This document shows positions 12,256 through 23,600 of a stretch of 64,000 nucleotides of DNA, piece after piece (position 1 is the stretch's first letter; every line of letters begins with the position of its first letter). The stretch covers positions 167,282,144 to 167,346,143 of the forward strand of contig CM051461.1 of assembly GCA_028095005.1 (NCBI GenBank), in the 5' to 3' direction. This DNA is from Rhynchospora pubera (taxonomy: Eukaryota; Streptophyta; Magnoliopsida; Poales; Cyperaceae). The translations under genes and the position numbers were made by a program. Under the pieces are notes generated by a model. The model searched no databases. It had not been told where the DNA came from and was given only the letters and a program-made list of their open reading frames with translations.

Positions 12256-13124
12256 ATGATGTTGCCTCTAAGAAATTACTATAACATGCGTAATTGCGTG
12301 TTTCGGGACTACCGTAGCATTGTATTACCAGCTCATAACCTGTGCAGGTCTGTTGCTCACTTGAAGGAGGTATGCTTTGCTCTAAGCAAATAATATTTTT
12401 ATTGCTCTTACTTTGGTGTCAAAGTGTGTGTTTGTCTAAAACTGCATTTACTGATTTATTTAATGATCAAAGTTCAAACAAGCAGAAGTGGTAAAAAATG
12501 TGGTAGTGAACTTTTTCTCAAGTTAGCTTGGAACCACATTTTAATTAGTTCACTAACTTATCCTTGGTACAGAATATTGTTCTTTTCCCTTCTGTGATTG
12601 TACTGACATGGATTCAATATTTTTTTTCAAATATTTTAATTATTTCAATCTCATATCAGTCATTCTGGTAATTGGTAGCACCATACTACTAAAAAAGTTG
12701 TTCAACCAGCACTCATTGTAATTTGGTGAACACAATGAATAGGTTGGAGATAGAAGAGCCACCACGATAGTGAAAGAACTCAGCAAATATAGATAGTAAT
12801 AATTCTTCTATTTGATGATTCCATGTTCCCATTATTTTCTCAGTCACAAATTTTGGATTGCTACCACAATATAAGTTCCACTAATATGCCAAACTACCAA
12901 AGCACTATTTTGTTTTATTTGAACTGTCAAATTTTGGTAGAAGCTAGTAGTTAGGAATCACTATTTTTTGCCACTTTAGCTACTTCCTTGATGACAGATC
13001 TGATATACGATAATCTAATTATCTTTCTTTCTTTTCTTAAATTTAGGTGAAATATGACATCTCGCTTGATGATGAAGGGTTTAATTGCTCACTCAATTAT
13101 TATAGGGTGCTTTATCTTTTGTAA
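12256..13124 (+). CDS. Possible captured gene fragment inside the MULE, 63 codons
   Basis: Two putative exons, 12256-12369 and 13047-13124, join in phase 0 with normal borders (acceptor TTCTTCTAG at 12249, donor GAG|GTATGC, acceptor ATTTAG|GTG) and end at TAA. The product starts MMLPLRNYYNMRNCVF and continues with VKYDISLDDEGFNC. It is basic at the N terminus and lacks any domain I recognise. A purine-poor, UTR-like stretch with a donor (ATCTG|GTAAGCC near 11939) lies upstream, as in the 5' end of a plant gene. I infer captured host sequence; transcription is unproven and the frame could be chance. Confidence 0.3.
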
Positions 13125-14904
13125 AGTCACTAATACTTAGCGTTCTGCTATCCATTGTAAACCCGAATTATAGAATTTTTGTTTTTGTTTGTTTGTTTGT
13201 TTTTGTAAATCTGATTTATGGCATCTTTGTAAAATGTGGAGGTTTACTTTATAAATATAAATATGACGTGCCACTTGAATGTTTATGCAAGATCGAACTA
13301 TATTACTCACTTGTGGGAAGTTCTTTTAATTTTTTTTTAAAAATCCAAGTTCCTTTGCATATGCCAGTTGGTACAATAATATTTTAAACCATAATGGAAT
13401 ATAAAAAGCAACTTGAATTAAGCATGGGCACCCAATAAGCACAACATATCAAGATAAATGTAAAAGGAAGAATAGAATAAATCGTTAACAAACATCAAAC
13501 ATTGAAAATATTGTTCTGACAAATCATATTTTACATATCATTAGTGTTGCTCAATATTACATGAAATTCTAAGTCAAATTAGAACAACACAACTTCAGAA
13601 AGCTAAACCTAATAGAAAACATCATGCAACTTCATCTTAATCACAATTCTTCATAGTCAAATATTCAGATGCATGACACAAATCCACAACTTTGTACTTG
13701 TCCACTTCTTTCTTTTTGCACTTCTCTTTTGCTTCCTTTAATGAAAATAAACTAACATTTGTAAATAGCAATTTTTTTAAATAAAAAAGAAATGTTAAAT
13801 TACAACTAGATTCAGTGAAATTCAACAGAAAAAATAGAAGTTGCCAAGAAATACACCTCTACATGGGCTACTAAAATTCAGACTCAGAACAAAGAACAGT
13901 TGTATATGTCAGTTTCTATACAATTTCAGTTTGACCGTGACAATCATAAGTACAAACTACACGAGCAAGATTAGCAGTTTCAATTTATACCTTTATGAGA
14001 GCAAATTAAGGATGTAAATAAAGGACCAGTATTGGTTAGACACAAACCTGTCCTTGTTACTGACCAATACCCAAATAAGTAATACTCTTTATGTTTCCAT
14101 TAATTGCATTATTACAGAGAAGAAAATGCATGGTTTCCAGAAATATGGTTTTGCATATGATCTCACAAATTCAATTACAGAATAAAATTTTGATTAAATA
14201 GACAATGGTTACACAAAACTTGTACACTTACCTAGGAAAGTGGACAATGGTTAATAGAATCTAGATACTGGGCATGTGTTAAGTAATTATTAAACTTAAT
14301 AATTACTGTTTCTAATCCTGAAAAAATTGAGCAGCACATAGAGGCCTCAAAAGACTTGTCAGAAATTTATGCAATAATCAAAATTGATAATTGGTAATTA
14401 TAACAAAGAATGGAGGCATCAGAAACCATATTTACTGACTATAAATAAATTTGTTTGCAACATGAAATGGTTTAAAAGGGGAAGCTTCATAAAAAAAACT
14501 ACAACAGAAGCGCGCACAATGTTGATAATATTGAGGCGATCTGGCCATTTGAAATGAAAAATAAAGATGTAATAAGGTCATTAACTAGTGATGAAATATC
14601 ATTTAACTCTTATGATAATTATAACTATTTTGATTCGATGAAATGCATTGTTAACCGTGTGCCAGTAAGAGAAGAGAACTGACGGCTTGTATCCGAGAAT
14701 TATTCCACAGACATACAGACTGAAACCAAGGAAGAAAATTAATTAAATGATTTTCGAGTTATCATTGAGTTGAGAATCGAAGAGATCTAACCTGACGTGC
14801 TGACCTTGTCTTTCCTTCCAAAATTGAACTTCAATACAATTGGTTCTGAACCATAGGATGGAATTGAGGCAAGGGAGAGAGAGGAAACCCAAGTCTCAGA
14901 TGAT

Positions 14905-15141
14905 TTATAGTTGTTGGTTCAAGCGAGAGCGGAACACAAGTTGCTGCTTGCTTCGCAGTGCTACTAGAGGAGTAAGGCGACTTGTCAGTGGTGCTTCGAG
15001 AGTCGATCGACAGGAGATAGAGGCGGAGGTAGAGAGAGCAAGGATACGGATCGGAATGGAGAGGCGAAAGCTAGGGTTTTTGTTTGTCTCGACGATCGTC
15101 TTCCCTCTCGCTCGCTTTCTTTTTTCTCTCTGAAAGCTCAC
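14905..15141 (-). CDS. Open frame in the right half of the MULE, unknown
   Basis: A 78-codon frame on the minus strand starts MSFQREKRKRARGKT and is rich in Arg, Ser and Leu with few acidic residues, resembling an organelle targeting presequence (LSTSASISCRSTLEAPLTSR). Flanking CT-rich sequence resembles a plant 5' leader. It is not homologous to anything I recognise. It runs convergent to the left-half fragment, so two captured pieces are possible. Low confidence as a gene. Confidence 0.25.
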   Translation of the reverse strand: MSFQREKRKRARGKTIVETNKNPSFRLSIPIRILALSTSASISCRSTLEAPLTSRLTPLVALRSKQQLVFRSRLNQQL

Positions 15142-15570
15142 TGGTAGGAGAAAGAGAGAGGAAATACGAATACGAAGAGAGAAAGAGGATACGAAGCCGT
15201 ATACGACTTGTGTTTTTGTTTTTTTTTTTCCGAGAAACTATGAGACCTTACCGTCCGATCCAATCGGATGGTTGAGGACACGAGACGTCCACTGGATGGT
15301 TTAATAAAACCATCCAGAGGATACGACTCCGCCACAAGAGCCCCCAACTGCAATCACGCCATGAATGTAAGGAAACACCCATGTTTCGGCAAAGGCTTTG
15401 TCTTTCTTGACAAATCTTACAGAATATACTTCCATAAGAGGAGACCACTTTCTCCCTTCCTTTTGCACCTCTTGTGGTGGGGTCAGGTCGGGTCCAGAGT
15501 AGCCGATGCTGGAATCAACTTCAACGACATGCGGCTCGCTTCCCTTGGCCGCAACAAAAAATTTAAGGCC

Positions 15571-17386
15571 TATTGGATTGGTTTACATATAGGATTTGAT
15601 TAGAGTTAATCAATTGGAGATAATTTTCAATTGAAATTTGGTGATTGGATGCAATATAAGAAGAATTGATAGGGATTGAAACTTCAAGATAGAATTAATT
15701 AAGCAAGTATAAAGTGGTACCTCACTACCCGGTTTATCTAAATAAAAAAAGTATAAAGTTGTACCGTTATAATGGAGAAGAGCCTGGATTCGATTTCGAG
15801 CTATGCAAAGAGGAGAAGAAACGAAGGAAAGAAACATATGTCGTGACTTTAAGGGCTCCGATCAGAGGAATGGGGATGGCTAAAAATCAAAGCTTTTCCA
15901 GAAATTTACCTTCAAAATTCGGATTGCAAACATTTTGTTACCATAAATCAGTTACCTTGATAAGACGGCCAATAAAATTCCTGTCCCAATTAGAATTTAT
16001 TACCTATAAATAAACATTAGAAATGTGTTTAACATTTCTTACTACAGAAGGGCTTAAGATATATTGGTCTTTCATACTTAATTCGTTCAATTCTTTCTTC
16101 CATCAATTATCGTGTTCACATATCAATTTATGCAATAGAATCAGGCTACTACTTGTGGATTCATCAAATATAATCCCGGTAGACTTTTTGACGTAAACAA
16201 ACAACAAAAATCTTGTCTTAAAAAATAATAATAATTTAAGGACTTGTGAGAGCTAACTGTTGAATGAGCAATTGTAGTGCACTTGGTTCTGAAAATTGAA
16301 ATCCGAATTGAACTAGGACGGATGTTTGTAGAATAAATTTAACACCTTTAATATCTCAGTTAAGATTGTAGAATAAAAAATTTGTAATTTTTAGGTGCCT
16401 TTAGATTTTCACTTTGATCAAGCATTTTTTTTCCCCATTCCAGAAAAATCTAGAATTATAAAGAGTTTTTAACTGGACAGGTCCAGTTGAGACCTTTCTT
16501 CCGCAGCATCCTCAATTAATTTCCCCTCCTTTACCTAGACAGCGTTACAAAAAAAAAAGAAGAAGCCGAACCACCTAAACATGTCTGTGGCCCCTACCCA
16601 CCTCCGGCAGCCTTCCCCACACCCCTTCTCCTCTATCAATTTATGAACACCACCATCAATGGTGGTTTTTGATAATCACAACCCGATTCCGTTCCAAACC
16701 GCCTATAATCGGATCGGTCCCGATTTTTTGAACCATGGTAGTACATATATAATAAAAAAATATCAACAAAATAGTCTCAGATAATTACCTTCAAAATGAG
16801 AACTGCTGTGTGTGTTCGTGCTGCTGACGACGTACGACAAAAAAATGGCGATCTAGGTTAAGAGAGGTCTATGTCCGTTTTTTTGTTTAGGCAGTTGAAT
16901 TTAACATATTTTTCGTGTTTCATTCAAAGAAATTTGATACTTTTAAATAAGAAACCATTTATTTAGAGAGGTATTGCCTAAACAATTAATAGAAACTTTA
17001 TTTAGAAGCCATTTATTTAGAGAGGTATTTAGAAGCCATTTATTTTCGAGTTTATTTTGCACAATGAGAGTTGAATCGGTTACCTATAGATAAACAATGG
17101 AGTTACTAACTGACTGTACTTGATTCCTACGTTCACTTCAAAGAAATCTGATATAAAACACATATAGTTATATTATGTTTCTATTTAAAGAACAAATTAA
17201 AAAATTAGATTTCTCCAAAGAAATTTAATCTTTATAGTAGAAATTAGAAAAGCAAATGAATTTATGAAATATTTAATCTTTATAGTAGTTTTTCTATTAT
17301 AGTTGTATGTAAACGAGATCGGGGGTGATAAGTATCATCGCCGGATTTCTTCATCCCCATCATTCCTAGCGAGATTTCATTAATAA
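15571..17386. other. Intergenic
   Basis: No gene recognised. It includes a duplicated AGAAGCCATTTATTTAGAG motif near 17005-17040 and a short segment (16665-16738) whose ends resemble hAT ends but without a target duplication. Confidence 0.4.
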
Positions 17387-17490
17387 CAGATGCGTTTTCT
17401 AAAAATGGAAAAAAATTTTCATCCCCATCCAGTGATATTCCATCCTCTCTGTCCCTCTGTTTTCCTCCCTCCTTATCACATTAACTATAA

Positions 17491-17674
17491 CTACAACAAT
17501 TACTAATACTAACTACAACAGTTAGTATCCGAACTATAACATTTACTCATATTAACTTCAACAGTTAGTATTCGAACTACAACTACAACAATTACTAATA
17601 CTAACTACAACATTTAGTATCCGAACTATAACAATTACTCATATTAACTTCAACAGTTAATATCCGAGCTATAC
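17491..17674. repeat. Minisatellite, 92 bp period, two units
   Basis: The unit starting CTACAACAATTACTAATAC occurs at 17491 and again at 17583 with few differences. Each unit is itself built of ACTACAACA / TTAACTTCAACAG sub-repeats, which continue in degenerate form to about 17790. Confidence 0.8.
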
Positions 17675-17816
17675 TTTCAACAATTTAAATATGCCAACTT
17701 CAAATATTATCTTCAACATTTAAATATGCCAACTTCAACAATTACGACATTAGCTTCAACATTTATGAATATTAATTTCAACGGTTATGAAGTGCGTGAG
17801 AGGGGGAGCGTACGCG

Positions 17817-17870
17817 GGAGGGGTGGGGGGGGGGGGGGTGGAGAGCGTACGCAGGAGGGATGGGGGGAGC
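17817..17870. repeat. G-run and purine-rich block
   Basis: A run of 14 G interrupted only at its edges lies at about 17825-17837, within GC-rich sequence with repeated GAGCGTACGC. On its own strand it is a potential G-quadruplex. Confidence 0.6.
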
Positions 17871-18034
17871 AGTCGCTCTGGCGCTCATCCTCTCATCTCC
17901 TAGACTTCCGAAAATGAAAGAGACATTTGAAACACGGTTTCTAAAAATGAAAAAAAATAAACGCATCCGTAAAGGATGATAGGGTTGATAGAAACTCTGG
18001 GATGATCCTAAGCAATTCCGAAACGCGATATGTG

Positions 18035-18162
18035 GATCGTCGGTTTCAGTTCTCTTCCGGTTTTATCTGGTTCATCTGTATTTCAGTATTACGGGCTTAC
18101 CTTACCGACCACGGTCCGGTTTCTGGTTGAACTGGCCAATCCAGTAAGTATTGAAAACACTG
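18035..18162. mobile_element. Truncated hAT MITE end
   Basis: The right edge, read inward, is CAGTGTTTTCAATACTTACTG followed by CCAGTTCAACC-like sequence, close to the right end of the hAT MITE at 31885-32255. No partner end or target duplication was found upstream, so it is a truncated or decayed copy. Confidence 0.5.
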
Positions 18163-18791
18163 GTTTATCGCGAGTGTCACCTTTTGCCGAATTTGAACTG
18201 TTGGGATAAAATTTGTGCAAAATCAAATAAAAGTATTTTGGTATCTTCAAGTTGGTGGTGATAACTGAACTAACCAACCATTTCAACAAAAAAAGATATA
18301 TCGATATAATTACATCAGCAATCGCACTAATTCTAAGGAGACAGTAAAATATCAATAACGGCACTACCAAAAAAAACATATCGGGAAAAATGGTTATAAG
18401 ATATTTCTAAATTTTAATTCAATAATGCTTCCATCAATTTTTTGCCTCCAATCCTTTTGTGGTGAGGAAACAGGTTTGTTATCCTTTATTATTTTAAAAG
18501 AAATTTATCTTTTTTTTTCCTGATAGAAATCCTCCAATTTGAAACACAAAATGAGTTAGAAATTCAATTCCTTCTCTATCTTGGTCAACTGTATTCCCTA
18601 CCTTGAGAGTACGATAAATGTATCCATTTTATTTTATCTTTTCCACCAAGACATTGTTTCATCAACGCCCTTTCCAATCATATTATCATCATCATCATGG
18701 TCAATTATGCTTCTGCTGTTATGAATTGAAATATTTAGATCGGCTTATTTAAAAAAAAATATGAAAAACAAACTTTTTAATACCATACCCT
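18163..18791. other. Intergenic
   Basis: No gene or repeat recognised beyond AT-rich sequence. Confidence 0.4.
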
Positions 18792-18987
18792 GGAATTCAC
18801 ATCCTTAAAAAGGTCAGGAGAGGGAAGACTTATGATATGAGCCATACGATCAATGATGGATGCCCCGTGATTAATACCAGGTCCGTCGAGATTCGTGCGG
18901 TCCATAAAAATAGTCAATCGAGATTAAATCAGACAATTCGGATCGAAGGTCTATCCTCTGTTTAAGGTCAGTGGAGGATACTAGTCC
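18792..18987. mobile_element. Mutator-like MITE
   Basis: It is flanked by a 9 bp direct repeat CCATACCCT (18783-18791 and 18988-18996). The ends read GGAATTCACATCCTTAAAAA and, inverted, GGACTAGTATCCTCCACTG. The right arm contains GATTTAATCTC as in the elements at 1-177 and 37428-37638. The ends are more diverged than in those copies. Confidence 0.75.
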
Positions 18988-18996
18988 CCATACCCT

Positions 18997-20689
18997 TTAT
19001 TTCTTTGTTTTTGTATTTGACAAATTTTTTTTCGCAAGATACTCATTTAAATAGAAATAAATACTTCCTTATGATATATGACTATACAATCTTACAAGAT
19101 TCTCCCTTGTGAAATAAATACTCTCTTGTGACAATTAAATTTTTTTTTTATAGTTCTTGGTTAGTCCCTTAAATTAACCATATATTTACACTTTTTATGT
19201 ACCTCTAATACTTATTATTTACTCCCTTGTAGTCATTTTGTTACTCTTTAAAATTAACCTCGTATTTACACTTATTAGGTGCTCCTTTGGATACATATTA
19301 TTTACTTCTTCCTAGTTATTATTTAATTTCTTGTAGTTATTAGTTACTATATTTATTTGGTACATATTAAATTTATTGATGAATCACTTGTAGTTATTAA
19401 TTATTTCTTTGTACTCATTATTTACTCTGTAGTTATTAATTACTCTCTTATTTTTAATAAATATTCTCTTCTACTATTTTAGTTGCTTCGTTATATAAAA
19501 TTATATTATACAATTTCGCTCCAAAATATCCCTTCAAGTTTTTCATGCCTTTTCTCTTCTGGGTAGAATCAATTAATAGAGAAACAATTTGACATGAGCA
19601 AATTGAAGCAAGAGGAGGGAGGCAAAAAGATGATGCATAGGGATGAGGGAAGAGCGTAAGAGTGAAGTGGTAGATCGTCTGAGGATGAGGGTATAGGGGC
19701 GCGTGAGAGGAGGAGGAGCAGCGGGTGAGGGGAGCGCATGAGGATGAGGGGATCGCGACTTGCGCATGAGAGGAGATCAGAGGGGGAGAGATCGCGTGAA
19801 GAGAAATCAGGCACGTGTCAGGGGAGTCGCGTGAGGAGTGGAAGAGGCGCCCTCCCCTTTGATTGTGTGATTGTGCAAGGCTCTGATTGCAAGAGTAATT
19901 CTCTTTGTTAATCACTAGTCCGTGTATGCTCGACGATATAAAGATATAAAAGGCTAGCAAATATACATACAAAAGTTTCCACTTTCCACAGCCGGTACTG
20001 AGTAAATTCGAGTGAAGCATCACGTATGGTGCTGGTTAACGTTAGATTAATATGGGATTGTTGGTGTTGGATCATTTCAGTCACGGCTGTTTCAGATTTG
20101 TGCTAATTTGAGTTCAGATCGTCATGGGTTCAAGTCGTTTTGCAGGTTTCGACTTTCGAGTCATTCATGTTGCAAATACTGTTGGATTTCGGATAGCCTA
20201 TGTCATTTGCATTTCGAGTCGTTTTGAATTTGGATCATATCAGGTTTTGAAACATCCAACATTCGCGTCATATCAATTACAAATCACCACGATAGGCATG
20301 GATCGGATTTATATTAGTTTGATTCTCTAAAATAATTGGATTTAGTCTAGCCAGGCAGGTATTCTTTCACGTTAACCCAATTCAAATCTATACCATCTTT
20401 GTTCAGACTATGATTGGTAGTTCGGTACCATCTCCTTAGTTCAAACCATCAAAACATTCCATGAAAGTGAGGACAAGTTGCTTATTTTCAAAAAAACACA
20501 TGCACATGGTGCTAAAAATTAACAGTGCTGACATTTACATTTTAAAGTTGCGCATATTTAATCAAACCATTATCATGATAAAAAGAGAATAAAATGAACA
20601 CTCGAAAAAGGTGAGACTAGAAATACATCTATCGACCAATCTTCGGTTAGAAAACTTAGCAGCATTTATACAACGAAGAAAAAATATAT
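18997..20689. other. Intergenic, downstream of the CSC1-like gene
   Basis: AT-rich sequence with loosely repeated CTCCCTTGTAGTTATT-type phrases (19080-19480), then a strongly purine-rich, GC-rich block (19600-19860) with iterated GATGAGG/GCGTGAG motifs. The long minus frame 19454-20023 across this block is low-complexity and not called. Confidence 0.45.
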
Positions 20690-23600
20690 CTAAGGTTCAA
20701 ATTCATAGTGATAGACATAGTGAGGTGGAGAAGGAGATGGAACAGATTCGCAACGGTAAGGTGATTCCTGCCCATATTCAGACTTGCTTGCTGTCACCTC
20801 TCCCATTTCTTCATCACACTCAAATTCATGAAAAATAGGGTGCAAATATGCATCAGCTAAGTATGTTTTTAGGTTAAAGTTCGGTTCCGAGGCTTTATCC
20901 AATATGTCCTTCTCCATTGCTTCCTGGAGAGAGAGATTAAAATGTTTATCAGCAATTGTATAACTACTGCAGTATGTTATATGCACAAATTAATACAATT
21001 AAGAAAAGAGGAAACTAACCTCCAGGGGGTACTTCCGGAAAGCTGGTTCAAATCGCTTCTTGCAATAGTAGTGGAACCAAATTGTAAACACCGGTAAGAA
21101 AATCAGCAGAGGTGTTGAATTAGCAGCCTTTTTGGTACTCAACAATCCAAGTAGAAGAATTTGAGAGATTAGAAGACCAATTATTATGCGACTTTGCACA
21201 AATGGCCAAAAGGCAGCTGCGCTCTCATATTCTTGATTATACACATTTATAATCTGAAAAAAAGAAATGAAACAATTAGACAGTTAATTGTACAATAGGA
21301 TAATATATGATTGTGTTGACAACAGAAAAAAAACTTAAAAGCTTCGTCTCAAAACTACTTTAGACATACAAATAGGTTTAATTTGTGAGATACACTTTTA
21401 TTTTAACTTCCAGTTAAGTTTCATGAACTAAAAGAATTACATCTTTGCACAAATCAAATTGAACAGCATCTAGCTGAACAAATCACTTGTGTGCATAAAG
21501 TATTGGTGTTAAACTGTTACTGGTCAAGGAGAAGGGATCCAATGCCAATGCCCATGAAACTGGATCTCAGAATTACTTTGAACTTTCAAAAAATGATAGA
21601 ACTAAATGGTAAATGCCTAATAGCTTGAGTAGGATAATACTGAATTATTTCCAAAAGATCATGAAAGCACCAAAACTGTGTGCAGAACTTTGAGCCTTTT
21701 GCAGTCCTGCTTTCCCAATTAATCACACAAAAAGGTGATATGATACATTCATGCAATTTGTACTATCAAATAAAAGAGGCCCAGATATCAAAGTGTCAAT
21801 ATTTCAAAAATTCCAAGCTCTTGTTGTTACACATAATCTATGAAATAGACGTAACATTGATTACATCCGAGTCTTTGGCATTGGATCCTTGGTATGTTAA
21901 AATATTATCCTACTTTACAAGGCAAGGATTCAACTAACCTGGTGCCTATACACGAGGAAAGCAAATGCGAAGAAAACCAATATGAAGGGAAGGAGAATTG
22001 GAGTGACGACAGCATAAACAAGCCCAAGAAGGAAATACAACTGCAAATTAGGCAGGTTTTCTGGCAGACCAATACTGCCCGGATCCATTGCCTTCTCTCG
22101 GTCCCTCTCAGTTTTCACCAGAAACAAATTTTTCAGGTGGAAAATGACAAGTGGCTTCACGCGGAGGATTTCATTTGCAATACCAGACCAGCCGTCGACC
22201 ATTATGTATGTCATGAAAAATGTGGCCTTCATTGGGATAGACACACCAATTGTTCTTGGAATTCTATAAATATTTACATGCAAAAACAGATTTTTATAAT
22301 GACATTTAAGTAGAAACGTCATGAGTTTAATACTTGCAACTATTCAAAGATTGCAAGTTAAGCACTGCTTATTAGAGTTGGTCAATTTTGGGAACAATAT
22401 ATTGGTTTACCTAGGTTGGGCATAGAATGACCTATAATGTTCTGTAGGTAAAAATACAACAGGTAGGGTATGAAAATCCAAGATGGACAGAGCTAATTAA
22501 AGAGAGAGAATTACTGTTCAGGCGGTTGATGGAGGAAAGAATAGAGTTGCTCGAAAGCAGTTCCAGTAATAATACTTCCAAGAAATACGTTGACGAGTAT
22601 GAAGTAGTAATACTTTGTGGCTCCCTTTCTCTCAATGGAGGAAAGAGATATGTATCCTTCAACTTTTGACATCAGAACTAACACATCCGGTAGGATAAAT
22701 AAAAAAATTTTCAATGCCAGACCTGGAAGAAACCCTTGCAGGAATGCCTTTATCACCTTTCTAGAAATAAAAATATAAGGATAAAAACAATTAGTCAGTT
22801 ATGATTATGAGGAAAATAAATGTCAACATTTCATAGTTAAATTTTATTGCTATTCCAGAAAAATCTTCTCAGGGTTTAAGGCAACAAAAGGGTAACTAAA
22901 AAAAGGCTGCAAAGAATAATACATTTCTATGACTGGCTTGAGAAAAGGTGCAACTTTCTCAAGGCCTTCCAAATTAGCAAGCGATTGAACAAATGCAATT
23001 GGGATCATGTAGAAGAAGATGAGGGCAAACACAGAGATGGATATCAAAAGTCGGCGTATGCTGAGGGTAAAAAAGGGAATTGCAAGGTTCTGCCAGTAAA
23101 CATCACGTGGCTCTGGGGCCCACTCTGTCAGCCATCGAGTTGGATTCTTGCTCTGTTGGGTCTGAGCACAAACAGCTGCACCCCATCTAGAGTCAAAGCT
23201 TACGAAAGATACTGGCATGATTGCTTTTGGGTCTTTTAGCACTCTTTGACGCTCAGCCAATATCTAACAAAATGAAGAAAAAAGCACTGATATTAGTTGT
23301 TTGACTAGTGCCTCTTTGTGCAGGTAAGCTCCCATTATTTTGAATGCAGTAGCGTCACTGAAAAACCAGTGTTAGGAAAAAAAAAATCCTCCACATAAAT
23401 CACAACTCAAAAGATCCAGATCAGAATTCAGAAATCATATTGCATACTAGAGGATAATCATACTTTTCAGAATGATTTAATTGATAAGAAGGAGGTACAT
23501 TGGATAAAAGCATGTATCACAGACCACTTTGAGATGCTTTGTCTTTGCTAATTTGGCAGAAAAATTATTTTGTGAAAGAAAGATTTGAAGAAAATACCTT

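Larger units (their letters stand above)
11514..15330. mobile_element. Mutator-like element (Pack-MULE candidate)
   Basis: The outermost 46 bp of the two ends (11514-11559 and 15285-15330) are identical in inverted orientation, starting GGAGTCGTATCCTCTGG; weaker similarity continues to about 100 bp (ACGGTA-GG-TCTC). The flanks are a perfect 10 bp direct repeat GCCACAAGAG (11504-11513 and 15331-15340), in the 9-11 bp range of Mutator-like elements. Each end contains the stem CTGGATGGTTT / AAACCATCCAG. No transposase is seen. The interior looks like host gene sequence from two sources: UTR-like and exon-like sequence on plus from the left end, and an open frame on minus from the right end. Confidence 0.85.
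11451..15570 (-). pseudogene. DUF6598 exon split by a Mutator-like element
   Basis: Removing the insertion (11514-15330) and one copy of its 10 bp duplication leaves a continuous minus-strand exon. It reads WSPLMEVYSVRFVKKDKAF, then YIHGVIAVGGSCG, then TSILFNRKFGEPVSS, and ends at a donor (CAAAG|GTAACTG, edge 11451). This matches EVFSVRFVN, YGAIVMQVDASG and HILYNRKLGDAP of the intact paralogue at 3817-4023. The upper segment runs from about 15570 to 15331. Besides the insertion, the segment after NRKFG is one base shorter than in the paralogue, so the donor phase no longer fits the exon at 5473. The most likely downstream exon is 4760-5473. I regard the gene as inactive. Confidence 0.7.
17387..17969. 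mobile_element. Possible PIF/Harbinger-like element containing a minisatellite
   Basis: The ends CAGATGCGTTT and, inverted, CGGATGCGTTT are flanked by TAA on both sides (17384-17386 and 17970-17972). The interior contains a 92 bp tandem repeat and a G-rich block. The inverted ends are short and the TAA could be chance, so the call is tentative. Confidence 0.4.

Noticed and set aside
16665..16738. Small hAT-like element
   Set aside because: The two ends are only loosely complementary and no 8 bp duplication is present.
19454..20023. 189-codon minus frame
   Set aside because: Most of it comes from the purine-rich block read on the other strand, giving low-complexity Ser/Pro/His sequence.
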